This document shows, in pieces, positions 51,238 through 59,826 of a DNA stretch of 64,000 nt; position 1 is the first letter of the stretch; every line of letters starts with the position of its first letter. The position numbers were made by a program, and so were the translations under genes. Under the pieces are notes generated by a model, which was given only the letters and a program-made list of their open reading frames with translations, was not told where the DNA came from and did not search any database. Source of the DNA: Hungatella sp. UBA5385 (GTDB taxonomy: Bacteria; Bacillota; Clostridia; Lachnospirales; Lachnospiraceae); contig DHOR01000041.1 in NCBI GenBank assembly GCA_002409995.1, positions 21,604 through 85,603 of the forward strand, written 5' to 3'.

Positions 51238-52677
51238 ATGTATAAAAAAGTTGCTCAAGGTTGGATGAAACATTTTGATTTCTTGGTTATTGATTTAATT
51301 TGTCTTCAACTATCTTATTTTATAGCTTATTGTTTTAGAAATGGATTCCATGATTTTTATGAAAAATCCACATATCGTAGTATGAGTATTATATTTTTAT
51401 TAGTTGACATTATTCTGATTGCGTATTTTGAATTATTTAAGGATGTCTTAAAAAGAGGGTATTATAAAGAGTGGACGATGATGTTAAAGCATGTATGCCT
51501 AGTTATGCTTTTCGCAACATTTTATCTGTTTATTTCTAAAACAGGGGGGGAACACTCAAGGATTGTCTTGGTTTCAACAGGTGTTACTTATTTTATTGTT
51601 GGCTATACAGTTAGAATAGTATGGAAAAAAATTGTATTATCAAAAAACATAATAATTGGAAAGCGATCGCTATTAATACTTACAACAAAAGAGAATTTAA
51701 ATCATACAATTAGTGAAATTAACAGAAATAATTATGGACGTTTTCGAGTTTCAGGAGTTGCGGTACTTGACAAAGATATGACGGGTCAAATTATTGATGG
51801 TGTTCCAGTTATTGCAACGAAGGACACTGTAATTAATTATATCTGTAGAAAATGGGTTGATGAGGTGTTTATTCAACCTTCTACAAAAACTCAACAATAT
51901 GATGAGTTGATAAATCAACTGGCTGAAATGGGAGTAACGGTACATATAAATTTACTTGAATTTGGTAAACTTACTGGTCAAAAGCAATTGATTGAGCAAG
52001 TTGGACCCTATATGGTACTGACTACTAGTATAAATATAACAACAGATAGAGAATATGTAATGAAACGTTCCATGGATGTATGTGGTGGTATCGTTGGTTG
52101 CCTTGTAACAGGTGTTTTATTTTTGATATTTGCTCCATTGATCTACATAAAATCCCCTGGTCCTATATTTTTCTCACAGACTCGAATTGGACAAAATGGT
52201 AAAAAGTTTAAGATCTATAAGTTTCGCAGCATGTATTTGGATGCAGAAGAACGGAAGAAAGAACTTATGGAGAAGAATCGAATCAGTAATGGTATGATGT
52301 TTAAATTGGATTACGACCCCCGAATTATTGGAAGTGAGAAGGGGAATGGAAAAGGTATTGGTAATTTTATAAGGAAATATTCTATTGATGAGTTTCCTCA
52401 GTTCTGGAATGTGTTAAAAGGGGATATGAGCCTTGTCGGTACAAGACCACCTACTGTAGATGAATGGGAGAAGTATGCGCTTCACCATAGAGCAAGACTA
52501 GCTGTTAAACCAGGAATTACTGGTGCCTGGCAGGTGAGTGGACGAAGCGATATTACGGATTTTGAAGAAGTGGTAAAACTGGACACGAATTATATCCTTG
52601 ATTGGAGTGTTGGGCTGGATCTGAGGATTATAGCTAAAACCATACTGGTGGTGTTGGGACAGAATGGTGCATTGTGA
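51238..52677 (+). CDS. Priming glycosyl-phosphotransferase (polyprenyl-phosphate sugar transferase)
   Basis: 479 residues. Four membrane helices at the N-terminus with a CoA-binding-like region, then a fifth helix (GGIVGCLVTGVLFLIFAPLIYI). The catalytic C-terminal domain contains KSPGPIFFSQTRIGQNGKKFKIYKFRSM, MSLVGTRPPTVDEW and ARLAVKPGITGAWQVSGRSDI. It transfers a sugar phosphate to undecaprenyl phosphate, the first step of repeat-unit assembly. Start at 51238 chosen for CGGAGGT 6 bases before; an upstream in-frame start lies in the preceding terminator. Confidence 0.93.
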   Translation: MYKKVAQGWMKHFDFLVIDLICLQLSYFIAYCFRNGFHDFYEKSTYRSMSIIFLLVDIILIAYFELFKDVLKRGYYKEWTMMLKHVCLVMLFATFYLFISKTGGEHSRIVLVSTGVTYFIVGYTVRIVWKKIVLSKNIIIGKRSLLILTTKENLNHTISEINRNNYGRFRVSGVAVLDKDMTGQIIDGVPVIATKDTVINYICRKWVDEVFIQPSTKTQQYDELINQLAEMGVTVHINLLEFGKLTGQKQLIEQVGPYMVLTTSINITTDREYVMKRSMDVCGGIVGCLVTGVLFLIFAPLIYIKSPGPIFFSQTRIGQNGKKFKIYKFRSMYLDAEERKKELMEKNRISNGMMFKLDYDPRIIGSEKGNGKGIGNFIRKYSIDEFPQFWNVLKGDMSLVGTRPPTVDEWEKYALHHRARLAVKPGITGAWQVSGRSDITDFEEVVKLDTNYILDWSVGLDLRIIAKTILVVLGQNGAL

Positions 52678-52938
52678 AAATTTGGCATTAGCATTTTGTT
52701 GTATCAGCTTAACATGAAAGCTTTTTCATCTAATGATAGAGGCTGTTTGTTGTAAAGTTATAAAACCGTTATTTGTTTGGGTGATCTAAAAAGGTGGTAA
52801 AGTCAATAAATATCGAGCGGATTTGTAACTATAATTGTAGACTGGCTCGAACATAATAAAAAGTGAATTGTTGGAATTTACTTAGCTAAATGTAATATCG
52901 AAAGTATTGCATAATGTCGTGAGAGGAGAGTGAATACA
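52678..52938 (+). other. Intergenic gap without a recognisable gene
   Basis: 261 bp with no ORF of note. A TATAAT occurs at about 52832-52837 (GTAACTATAATTG) but without a good -35 box; it could still be a promoter for the Alg14-type gene. No terminator hairpin with a T run was seen. Confidence 0.5.
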
Positions 52939-53388
52939 ATGAAAATATGTTTAGTGGGTTCATCAGGAGGACATCTTACACATTTATATATGCTGAAACC
53001 ATTTTGGCAGAAGAAGGAGCGTTTTTGGGTTACCTTTGATAAGGAGGATGCGAGGAGTCTTTTGAAAAATGAAAAGATTTATCCTTGCTACTATCCTACA
53101 AATCGAAACATAAAAGCTCTTATTAAAAACACAAAACTTGCCTGGAAAGTGCTTCGTAAAGAGAAGCCAGATCTAATCATTTCATCGGGGGCAGCTGTGG
53201 CAGTCCCCTTTTTCTATTTAGGAAAGCTATTCGGAGCAAAGATGATTTATATAGAAGTGTTTGACAGAATAGATAAACCGACAATTACGGGAAAAATAGT
53301 TTATCCAGTTGCAAATAAATTTATTGTCCAGTGGGAAGAACAAAAGAAGGTTTATAAAAAAGCGATTAACTTGGGAAGTATTTTTTGA
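52939..53388 (+). CDS. Alg14/PssD-like glycosyltransferase subunit
   Basis: 149 residues. The N-terminus MKICLVGSSGGHLTHLYML and the central LIISSGAAVAVPFFYLGKLFGAKMIYIEVFDRI are typical of Alg14/PssD/CpsF proteins, the membrane-docking partner that brings the Alg13-type catalytic subunit to lipid-linked sugar. The start is the ATG at 52939, since GAGGAGAG lies 9-10 bases before; a GTG at 52930 is too near. The catalytic partner follows 64 bp later. Confidence 0.88.
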   Translation: MKICLVGSSGGHLTHLYMLKPFWQKKERFWVTFDKEDARSLLKNEKIYPCYYPTNRNIKALIKNTKLAWKVLRKEKPDLIISSGAAVAVPFFYLGKLFGAKMIYIEVFDRIDKPTITGKIVYPVANKFIVQWEEQKKVYKKAINLGSIF

Positions 53389-53452
53389 CTGCAGAAGTAA
53401 ATTTGATGACAACAAAAGAACAGGGAATTTGATAAGCATAGAGGGTAAAAAA

Positions 53453-53956
53453 ATGATATTTGTAACAGTAGGTACACATGAGCAACCATTCAACCGACTT
53501 GTGGAATACATAGATAATTTAAAAAGAGAAAAAAAAATAGATGATGATGTGTTTATCCAGACCGGTTACAGTACATACGAGCCAAAGCACTGTAAGTGGA
53601 GCAGGTTAATTCCATACGATGAAATAGAGAAAAATGTGATGGAAGCTAGGATCGTCATTACTCATGGTGGTCCAGCGAGTTTCATTTTGCCTCTTCAAAT
53701 GGGTAAGATTCCGATTGTTGTTCCAAGACAACAGGCTTTTAATGAACATGTGAATAACCATCAGCTAGAGTTCACCAATACTATTGTTGAGAGAATGGGA
53801 ACAATCATTGCGGTGGTCGATATAGAAAAACTTGGTGAAATCATTGAAAATTATAACTCTATTGTTACTGATATAAAATATCGCATTAATAGTAACAATG
53901 AAAAATTCTGTAATGAATTTGAAGAGATTGTTAATAATATCTTAGTAGAAAAATGA
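53453..53956 (+). CDS. Alg13/PssE-like glycosyltransferase catalytic subunit
   Basis: 167 residues. GT28 C-terminal-domain type: MIFVTVGTHEQPFNRLVEYID at the start and ITHGGPASFILPLQMGKIPIVVPRQ, which holds the UDP-sugar-binding site. Together with the Alg14-type protein it adds the second sugar to the lipid-linked acceptor. The start at 53453 matches the conserved MIFVTVGTHE. An in-frame extension upstream overlaps the Alg14 gene and is rejected. A 195-bp non-coding gap follows. Confidence 0.9.
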   Translation: MIFVTVGTHEQPFNRLVEYIDNLKREKKIDDDVFIQTGYSTYEPKHCKWSRLIPYDEIEKNVMEARIVITHGGPASFILPLQMGKIPIVVPRQQAFNEHVNNHQLEFTNTIVERMGTIIAVVDIEKLGEIIENYNSIVTDIKYRINSNNEKFCNEFEEIVNNILVEK

Positions 53957-54151
53957 AAAGTAACTAAATTAATCTTCCAGACAACCTCGAAGATTTGGAT
54001 ATGTATAAAGTTCATATTATCTATAAGACAGATATTACAACTAGTTTTAGATTGGAAAGTTCCAATTGTTTTATGGTTGGCATATGATTTAGAAGTGTTT
54101 TTGCGGGTTTAAAAAGAAGAATAGTTATTTGAAAAGGGAGGGAGTTCTAAA
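53957..54151 (+). other. Intergenic gap without a recognisable gene
   Basis: 195 bp with no open frame of useful length; all six frames contain early stops. A clear ribosome site GGGAGGGAG lies at its right end before the next gene. A remnant of an inactivated gene is possible, since the flanking compositions differ, but I cannot show it. Confidence 0.45.
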
Positions 54152-55018
54152 ATGATGATCTCAGTTATCTCAACATTATACAAAGGAAATAAATATGTTA
54201 AACAATTGCAAAAAATGGTAGAGGCTAATGCTAAAATCCTAAAAATCAAACATGATGTAGATGTTGAGTTAATATTAGTTAATGACTATCCTAATGAAGA
54301 AATTGAACTTTATGAAAAGACTTCCAAGCACTATACAGTTAAAGTTATTATGAATTCTGTTAATTCAGGAATACACGTATCAAGAGTGAAGGGAATTGCT
54401 GCATCTGTTGGTGAATTTATATTAATTTTAGACCAAGATGATAAAATTAAGGATGTTTTTTTATTATCTCAATATGAAAAATTGAGAGTTCATGGTGATA
54501 TCGTTGTATGTAATGGCATCAAGGAGTTGCACGGAGTCGATAAGGTTATATATCATGATAAATTAAAGCATAATCTAGTTAACTGCAAAGAAGTATATTT
54601 AATGGCAGCTAATCAGATTGTGTCTCCTGGACAGTGTTTAATTAAGAAAGCAGCCATTCCTTGTGCATGGATTGAAAATCCATTGAATAAGAATGGATCA
54701 GATGATCTTTTTCTATGGCTTTTAATATTGAACAGTGGAATAAGATTTAAAACAAATCGTGAGCAATTATATATTCACACTATGACTGGCGAGAACTTAT
54801 CAGATGATTTAAAAAATATGTTAAGTTCTGATAATGAAATGCTAGATATTGCTGCGAAAAACAATCTGCTTAGTATGAATGATATAAAAAAGAGAAGACG
54901 TTTAATTTTGTTTTTGAAAAGTACTAAAGGAGAAAAAAATAGTGCTTTAATGAAAATTTTTATGTATCTTAAAAACATTGACATTGTTCTAATAAAGATT
55001 GTTGCTTATTACATATAA
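54152..55018 (+). CDS. Family 2 (GT-A fold) glycosyltransferase
   Basis: 288 residues. The N-terminus ISVISTLYKGNKYVKQL, ELILVNDYPNEE and the DxD-like ILDQDDKIKD show a GT-A fold. The later half contains NKNGSDDLFLWLLIL, which resembles the ED motif position with Asp-Asp in place. Substrate unknown. The last residues form a hydrophobic stretch. Its stop TAA overlaps a possible ATG of the next gene. Confidence 0.88.
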   Translation: MMISVISTLYKGNKYVKQLQKMVEANAKILKIKHDVDVELILVNDYPNEEIELYEKTSKHYTVKVIMNSVNSGIHVSRVKGIAASVGEFILILDQDDKIKDVFLLSQYEKLRVHGDIVVCNGIKELHGVDKVIYHDKLKHNLVNCKEVYLMAANQIVSPGQCLIKKAAIPCAWIENPLNKNGSDDLFLWLLILNSGIRFKTNREQLYIHTMTGENLSDDLKNMLSSDNEMLDIAAKNNLLSMNDIKKRRRLILFLKSTKGEKNSALMKIFMYLKNIDIVLIKIVAYYI

Positions 55019-55032
55019 TGAATGGAGAATTT

Positions 55033-56235
55033 ATGAGAGAAATTATATATATATCAATGTGTACTCCATTTGATAATGTGGGGCATGCAGGGGGGAAAAC
55101 ATTAAATTTTTATATAAATAAATTTTCTGATGAGCTAAATGTGACTATAATTTCAAAAGTGTTGCCTGATGAAAAAGAAAAAATAAATTTATCTAAAACT
55201 AAATACAGACAAATTTATATAGAAAAAAATCATGGTCTTAAAAGAGGTTTAGATATACTAATGAGCATGAATTCAAAAGTCAATCCTCTTTATAAATATG
55301 GTAACACCTTATTAAAAGCTACATATTTGGCATACGAAAAAGCTTTAAAAAAGCTGAAAGTTGATGGATATAAACCAGATATTGTGATTCTAGAATGGAC
55401 TGAAATGCTGTTATTTATTGATGTAGTTAAAAGATATTTTCCTAATGCTAAATATGTTTCTTCAGAGCATGATGTTTCTTTTCTTGGAAAACAGAGATTA
55501 TTTCAAAATGAAAATAATAAACTTAAGAGATTTATCAAATATTTATACTATAAATCTATAAAAAAACATGAACTTCAATGCATAAACAAATGTGATTTGA
55601 CAGTAACTCATAATTTTAAAGACTACAATCTTCTCCTAGAGAATGGAATAAATAATAAAAAATTAGGAATTATATCACCTTATTATGATAATTTTAAAGA
55701 TTGTATAAGAAGGTCAGAAAATAAAGATATTTTATTCTATGGTGCAATGAATAGGAAGGAAAATTATTTAAGTGCAATCTGGTTTATTGACAACGTTATG
55801 CCGTTATTGACTGATTTAGATGTTAGATTTATAGTCATTGGTAATAAACCTCCAAAATGTTTGTTGAAAAAGCAAAGCAAGAGTGTAGTAATAACTGGTT
55901 TTATAGAGGATATTTCATCATACTTTTCTACTGGGATGTGTTTGGTAGCACCATTAAAGTTTGGAGCCGGGATAAAGGTTAAAATTTTGGAAGCGCTTTC
56001 TTCTGGAATAATCGTATTAACCAATTCTATCGGCATAGAAGGTATTAATATGGAAAATAAAAAGCATTATTTGCATTGTGAAAGCTCAGAAGAATATTCC
56101 AGTATAATTAGGGAAATATATTTTGGTCATATTGATACAAAAAAAATGTGCAATGAGGCTAAGAATTTGATAGAAACTGAATATAATTTGGAAGAGTCTT
56201 ATAAAGAATATAAAAAAAGAATTGAATCTTTATAG
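55033..56235 (+). CDS. GT-B fold glycosyltransferase (family 4-like)
   Basis: 400 residues, with a C-terminal GT4-type region: ILFYGAMNRKENYLSAIWFIDNV, FIVIGNKPPKCLL, ITGFIEDISSYFSTGMCLVAPLKFGAGIKVKILEALSSGIIVLTN (the E-x7-E retaining motif region). The upstream half holds YVSSEHDVSFLGKQRL. It adds a sugar to the repeat unit; specificity unknown. TGGAGA lies 6 bases before the ATG at 55033; the ATG at 55018 overlaps the previous stop codon and cannot be excluded. The DNA is very AT rich from here on. Confidence 0.87.
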   Translation: MREIIYISMCTPFDNVGHAGGKTLNFYINKFSDELNVTIISKVLPDEKEKINLSKTKYRQIYIEKNHGLKRGLDILMSMNSKVNPLYKYGNTLLKATYLAYEKALKKLKVDGYKPDIVILEWTEMLLFIDVVKRYFPNAKYVSSEHDVSFLGKQRLFQNENNKLKRFIKYLYYKSIKKHELQCINKCDLTVTHNFKDYNLLLENGINNKKLGIISPYYDNFKDCIRRSENKDILFYGAMNRKENYLSAIWFIDNVMPLLTDLDVRFIVIGNKPPKCLLKKQSKSVVITGFIEDISSYFSTGMCLVAPLKFGAGIKVKILEALSSGIIVLTNSIGIEGINMENKKHYLHCESSEEYSSIIREIYFGHIDTKKMCNEAKNLIETEYNLEESYKEYKKRIESL

Positions 56236-56247
56236 AGAGGATTATAT

Positions 56248-57312
56248 ATGAAAATTATTGCATACTATTTACCACAATTTCATCAGGTGGCTGAGAATGA
56301 AAGATGGTGGGGAAAAGGATTTACTGAATGGACAAATGTAAAAAAAGGTAAGCCTTTGTTTAAAAATCATAATCAACCCAGAGTACCACTAAATGGTTAT
56401 TATAATTTATTAGATAAGAATACCATGTATCGTCAAGCTAATCAAGCTAATGAACATGGTATTTATGGCATGGCATTTTATCATTACTGGTTTTCAGGTG
56501 ATTTACTTTTAGAAAAACCAGCTGAAAATCTTCTTAAGTGGAAAGATATAAATATGAATTTTTTGTTTTTTTGGGCAAATCATGATTGGATTAGAAGTTG
56601 GAATGGAACGAAAGAATTGTTAAAAAAACAAATATATGGGGAAAAAGATGACTGGAAATCACACTTTATGTATATGTTACCTTTCTTTCAAGATAATAGA
56701 TATATTAAAATACATAATAAACCTATGATGGGAATTTATCAATCGACTGTTATTCCAAATTTTGATGCAATGATTGCATATTGGAATAATTTAGCAATTG
56801 AATTTGGTTTTGACGGAATTTATATAATTGAATCAATGATCAATTCTAAAGATAATAAATCATCAAAATATGGAAATGCAGTTTTACTTAGACAACCGAA
56901 TATTGCTCAATACGATTATTTACGTATATATGAGAAAATTAAAAGATATCCTCAATTGCAAAAATTGATACCTTTTTGTTATCCAGCAAAAGTTTCATAT
57001 GAAAAGGTTATGGAGTCATTAGTGCAGTTCAGTAAAGGATTTGAGAGTGAAAAAGATATAATTTTTGGTTTTTTTTCAGGTTGGGATAATACATGTAGAC
57101 ATGGGAATCGAGGATTTGTAATTATAAATCAAAACGTAATAATTTTCAAAAAATATTTGAAGGAACTTATTGAAATAGGAAAACAAAAAAATGTTGAATA
57201 TATTTTTTTGAATGCATGGAATGAATGGGGCGAAGGTATGTATATTGAACCAGATACTAAAGATAAAATGGCATATTTATCTGCGATTGGAGAAATTCTA
57301 CAAAATGAATGA
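56248..57312 (+). CDS. WbsX-type glycosyltransferase (GH99-like domain)
   Basis: 354 residues, with the WbsX/GH99-like hallmarks at the N-terminus: IAYYLPQFHQVAENERWWGKGFTEWTNVKKGKPLF, and the C-terminal FLNAWNEWGEGMYIEPD. These proteins are common in capsule and O-antigen clusters, where they are thought to be glycosyltransferases or modifying enzymes despite their hydrolase-like fold. The acceptor is unknown. It overlaps the polymerase gene by 8 bp. Confidence 0.9.
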   Translation: MKIIAYYLPQFHQVAENERWWGKGFTEWTNVKKGKPLFKNHNQPRVPLNGYYNLLDKNTMYRQANQANEHGIYGMAFYHYWFSGDLLLEKPAENLLKWKDINMNFLFFWANHDWIRSWNGTKELLKKQIYGEKDDWKSHFMYMLPFFQDNRYIKIHNKPMMGIYQSTVIPNFDAMIAYWNNLAIEFGFDGIYIIESMINSKDNKSSKYGNAVLLRQPNIAQYDYLRIYEKIKRYPQLQKLIPFCYPAKVSYEKVMESLVQFSKGFESEKDIIFGFFSGWDNTCRHGNRGFVIINQNVIIFKKYLKELIEIGKQKNVEYIFLNAWNEWGEGMYIEPDTKDKMAYLSAIGEILQNE

Positions 57313-58642
57313 TTTAATACAAACAAATTTATCAAATAGAGTATTCCGATTAAATAAAAGAGTTGTCATTTTAGTCTTTGTTGCATTACTTCCTGTAGCA
57401 ACTGACTGTTTTTCAATAGGATTAAGTTGGTCAAGTGTTTTATATTTAGCATTATTTATATTTCATATTTTGGGAAGTAATAACTCTAAAGTTAGATTAT
57501 ATAGACCTTGTATGATGTGCTTTATATATACAATCATAATGTTTACTGTTTATCTAGTACATGGAGAATTTTCTAGTATTATTTGGTTGATATTATCTTT
57601 ACCAGTAACCACGATGATTTTTATAGATAATATAAAAACCAAAAATTTTTTTTTACAAATTATAGATGTTATTATTTATTCAGGTGCGGTAGTTTGTATT
57701 CTCGGTATAATTGAGGAACTTACAGGATTCAATATTTTTTATACTATATTTAATACGATTGGGGCTACAGCGAATTATAATGCAATGCGATTGGGATTGA
57801 CAAGAATTATTGGTTTCACCTCACATGCTATTACATATTGTATATACTTAATGTTCCTGCTTTCATTAATTGTCTATAGATTAAGCAACAACAAAAACAA
57901 GATTAAAAAAAATGTATATATATTTATTTATGTACTTGCTTGGATTAATGCCTTATGCACAGTTTCAAGATCGACTATTTTAATGATTATAATAACCCAA
58001 ATTATTTTGCAATTCAAAAAGGGAATTGCAAAGACGATGAAAAAGATCGCGTTGATGATACTAATAATATCGGTTATTATGCTATTTACATCATTTTTGT
58101 TTCCCAATACAGAGTTTGACCTAGTATCCAATTTTATTAAAATGTTTTTGGGTCTGTTTGACTCAAGAATCGCTTCTTTGATGTCTAGTCAAATTTCGGA
58201 GAATACAAATGGTATTGGTGAAAGATTACAACTTTATGAATGGGTTAGAGAAAGTATAGAAGGTTCGATGCTTTTTGGTAAAGGGACCGGTGAGTCGTTT
58301 GATTATCATTATAATCTTACAAACGGAATTTATACCACTATGCATATTAAAAATAGTATAGAGGTTCAATATTTATACACTTTGTTCCATTATGGTGTTA
58401 TTGCAATGGTATCTCAGATAATGATGTATTTTAGCTTGATACGACTTGCATTTAAGCGGATAAGACCGAAAACCTATGCCTGGGAAAAAGGACTTGATTT
58501 TAATTTCGTGGTTGGCATAACATTTGTCATGTATTTAATACAGTTTTTTGCTATAAATCAAGCAACTGACAGATATATATTCAATATCTATATGTATTTA
58601 TTATTCACATATAATGCGAATAAAATTTACTCTCAAGGATAA
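57305..58642 (+). CDS. Wzy-like polysaccharide polymerase
   Basis: 445 residues with about eleven hydrophobic helices and a large external loop near residues 290-370 (NFIKMFLGLFDSRIASLMSS, then GERLQLYEWVRESIEGSMLFGKGTGESFDYHYNL). This topology and the GxGxG-E pattern are those of O-antigen polymerase (Wzy/EpsK-like). It joins repeat units outside the membrane. The ATG at 57305 is chosen since upstream in-frame codons lie inside the WbsX gene. Confidence 0.85.
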   Translation: MNDLIQTNLSNRVFRLNKRVVILVFVALLPVATDCFSIGLSWSSVLYLALFIFHILGSNNSKVRLYRPCMMCFIYTIIMFTVYLVHGEFSSIIWLILSLPVTTMIFIDNIKTKNFFLQIIDVIIYSGAVVCILGIIEELTGFNIFYTIFNTIGATANYNAMRLGLTRIIGFTSHAITYCIYLMFLLSLIVYRLSNNKNKIKKNVYIFIYVLAWINALCTVSRSTILMIIITQIILQFKKGIAKTMKKIALMILIISVIMLFTSFLFPNTEFDLVSNFIKMFLGLFDSRIASLMSSQISENTNGIGERLQLYEWVRESIEGSMLFGKGTGESFDYHYNLTNGIYTTMHIKNSIEVQYLYTLFHYGVIAMVSQIMMYFSLIRLAFKRIRPKTYAWEKGLDFNFVVGITFVMYLIQFFAINQATDRYIFNIYMYLLFTYNANKIYSQG

Positions 58643-58673
58643 GATTTAAAAACTAGATAAGTAGAGGTGTCAT

Positions 58674-59819
58674 ATGAAAATCGGATTACTTGGTTTTTGC
58701 TTCCAAGATGAAAACAAAGGTTGTGAAGCATTGACTTATTCATTTTTAGGTATTTTAGAGAATATTTATCCATGTGGATTGGAGGTTGTTAATTTAAGCT
58801 CAAACAACCTCGGAATAGTACCAAAATATTTTCCGAGTATTAAATTTAGTAGTGAAAGATTACGTATTAAAGATATTAAATTAAATAACATTAAATTATT
58901 AAAAAAACTAGACTATGTTTTTGACATAACATATGGTGATGGTTTTTCAGATATTTATAATACGAAATTTGTATTTCTGACAACATTACAAAAAATGTTT
59001 GTTATTATATCAGATTGCCCTTTGATACTTTTACCTCAAACATATGGCCCGTTTAAAAATAAGTGGCTTGAATGTTTTGCCGCATTTGTTATTAAACGAA
59101 GTAAGAGAGTTTATTCTAGAGATTACCTTTCTACTGAATATGTAAAGAAACTGACTTCCAGAACAGCTATTGAAGCAACAGATTTAGCATTTGCGTTGCC
59201 ATATACTAAAGGTAAGAGTGGGTACAAAACAAAAATAGGTTTAAATGTTTCTGGTTTGCTGTGGAACGGAGGATTTCCGGGAAATAGTAATCAATTTGAG
59301 CTGAGTGTTGATTATCCGGTTTATATAAAAACCCTTATTGAAACCCTTATATCTTGCGTTGAATACGAAGTACATATCATTCCGCATGTACTTGAACTAT
59401 ATGAAGAATCACATGATGGTGATATAGCGGTGTGTCAGCAACTTAAGAGAGAGTATTCAGAGCTTATTGGTGTGCCGATTTTTAATACACCAATCGAAGC
59501 AAAATCATATATATCAAACATGGATGTTTTTATTGGGGCTAGAATGCATTCCACAATTGCCGCTTTTTCTTCTGGAGTTGCGACCATACCATTTTCTTAT
59601 AGTAGAAAATTTGCAGGTTTATATGGAAGTTTAGATTATAAATATATTATTAATGGGTGTAGTCTTACAACAGAAGAAGCGTTGGTGCTTACCTTGAATT
59701 ATATTGATTCAAAAGGTGAATTATCAAATTGTATTGAGAGATCGATGAATAAAGTGATTAGTCGTCTTGGAGATTTTAAAGTTGATTTAAAAAAATGTAT
59801 GGTTACTAAGAGAAAGTAG
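58674..59819 (+). CDS. Polysaccharide pyruvyl transferase family protein
   Basis: 381 residues. The family's C-terminal signature RMHSTIAAFSSGVATIPFSYSRKFAGLY is present, with IGLNVSGLLWN in the middle and YSRDYLSTEYVKKLT before it. Relatives (CsaB, WcaK, EpsO) add ketal-linked pyruvate from phosphoenolpyruvate to a sugar, though some members act as glycosyl- or phosphotransferases. RBS GTAGAGGTG. It is followed after 7 bp by the MenD-like gene, so both may modify the same sugar. Length is normal. Confidence 0.88.
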   Translation: MKIGLLGFCFQDENKGCEALTYSFLGILENIYPCGLEVVNLSSNNLGIVPKYFPSIKFSSERLRIKDIKLNNIKLLKKLDYVFDITYGDGFSDIYNTKFVFLTTLQKMFVIISDCPLILLPQTYGPFKNKWLECFAAFVIKRSKRVYSRDYLSTEYVKKLTSRTAIEATDLAFALPYTKGKSGYKTKIGLNVSGLLWNGGFPGNSNQFELSVDYPVYIKTLIETLISCVEYEVHIIPHVLELYEESHDGDIAVCQQLKREYSELIGVPIFNTPIEAKSYISNMDVFIGARMHSTIAAFSSGVATIPFSYSRKFAGLYGSLDYKYIINGCSLTTEEALVLTLNYIDSKGELSNCIERSMNKVISRLGDFKVDLKKCMVTKRK

Positions 59820-59826
59820 GTAAAAC

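Noticed and set aside
53388..53453. Alg14- and Alg13-type genes as one broken glycosyltransferase
   Set aside because: They are separate full-length subunits, as in PssD/PssE and CpsF/CpsG systems, each with its own start and conserved ends.
57212..57304. N-terminal extension of the Wzy-like protein
   Set aside because: The extension lies wholly inside the WbsX coding region and is not hydrophobic; the ATG at 57305 begins a normal N-terminus.
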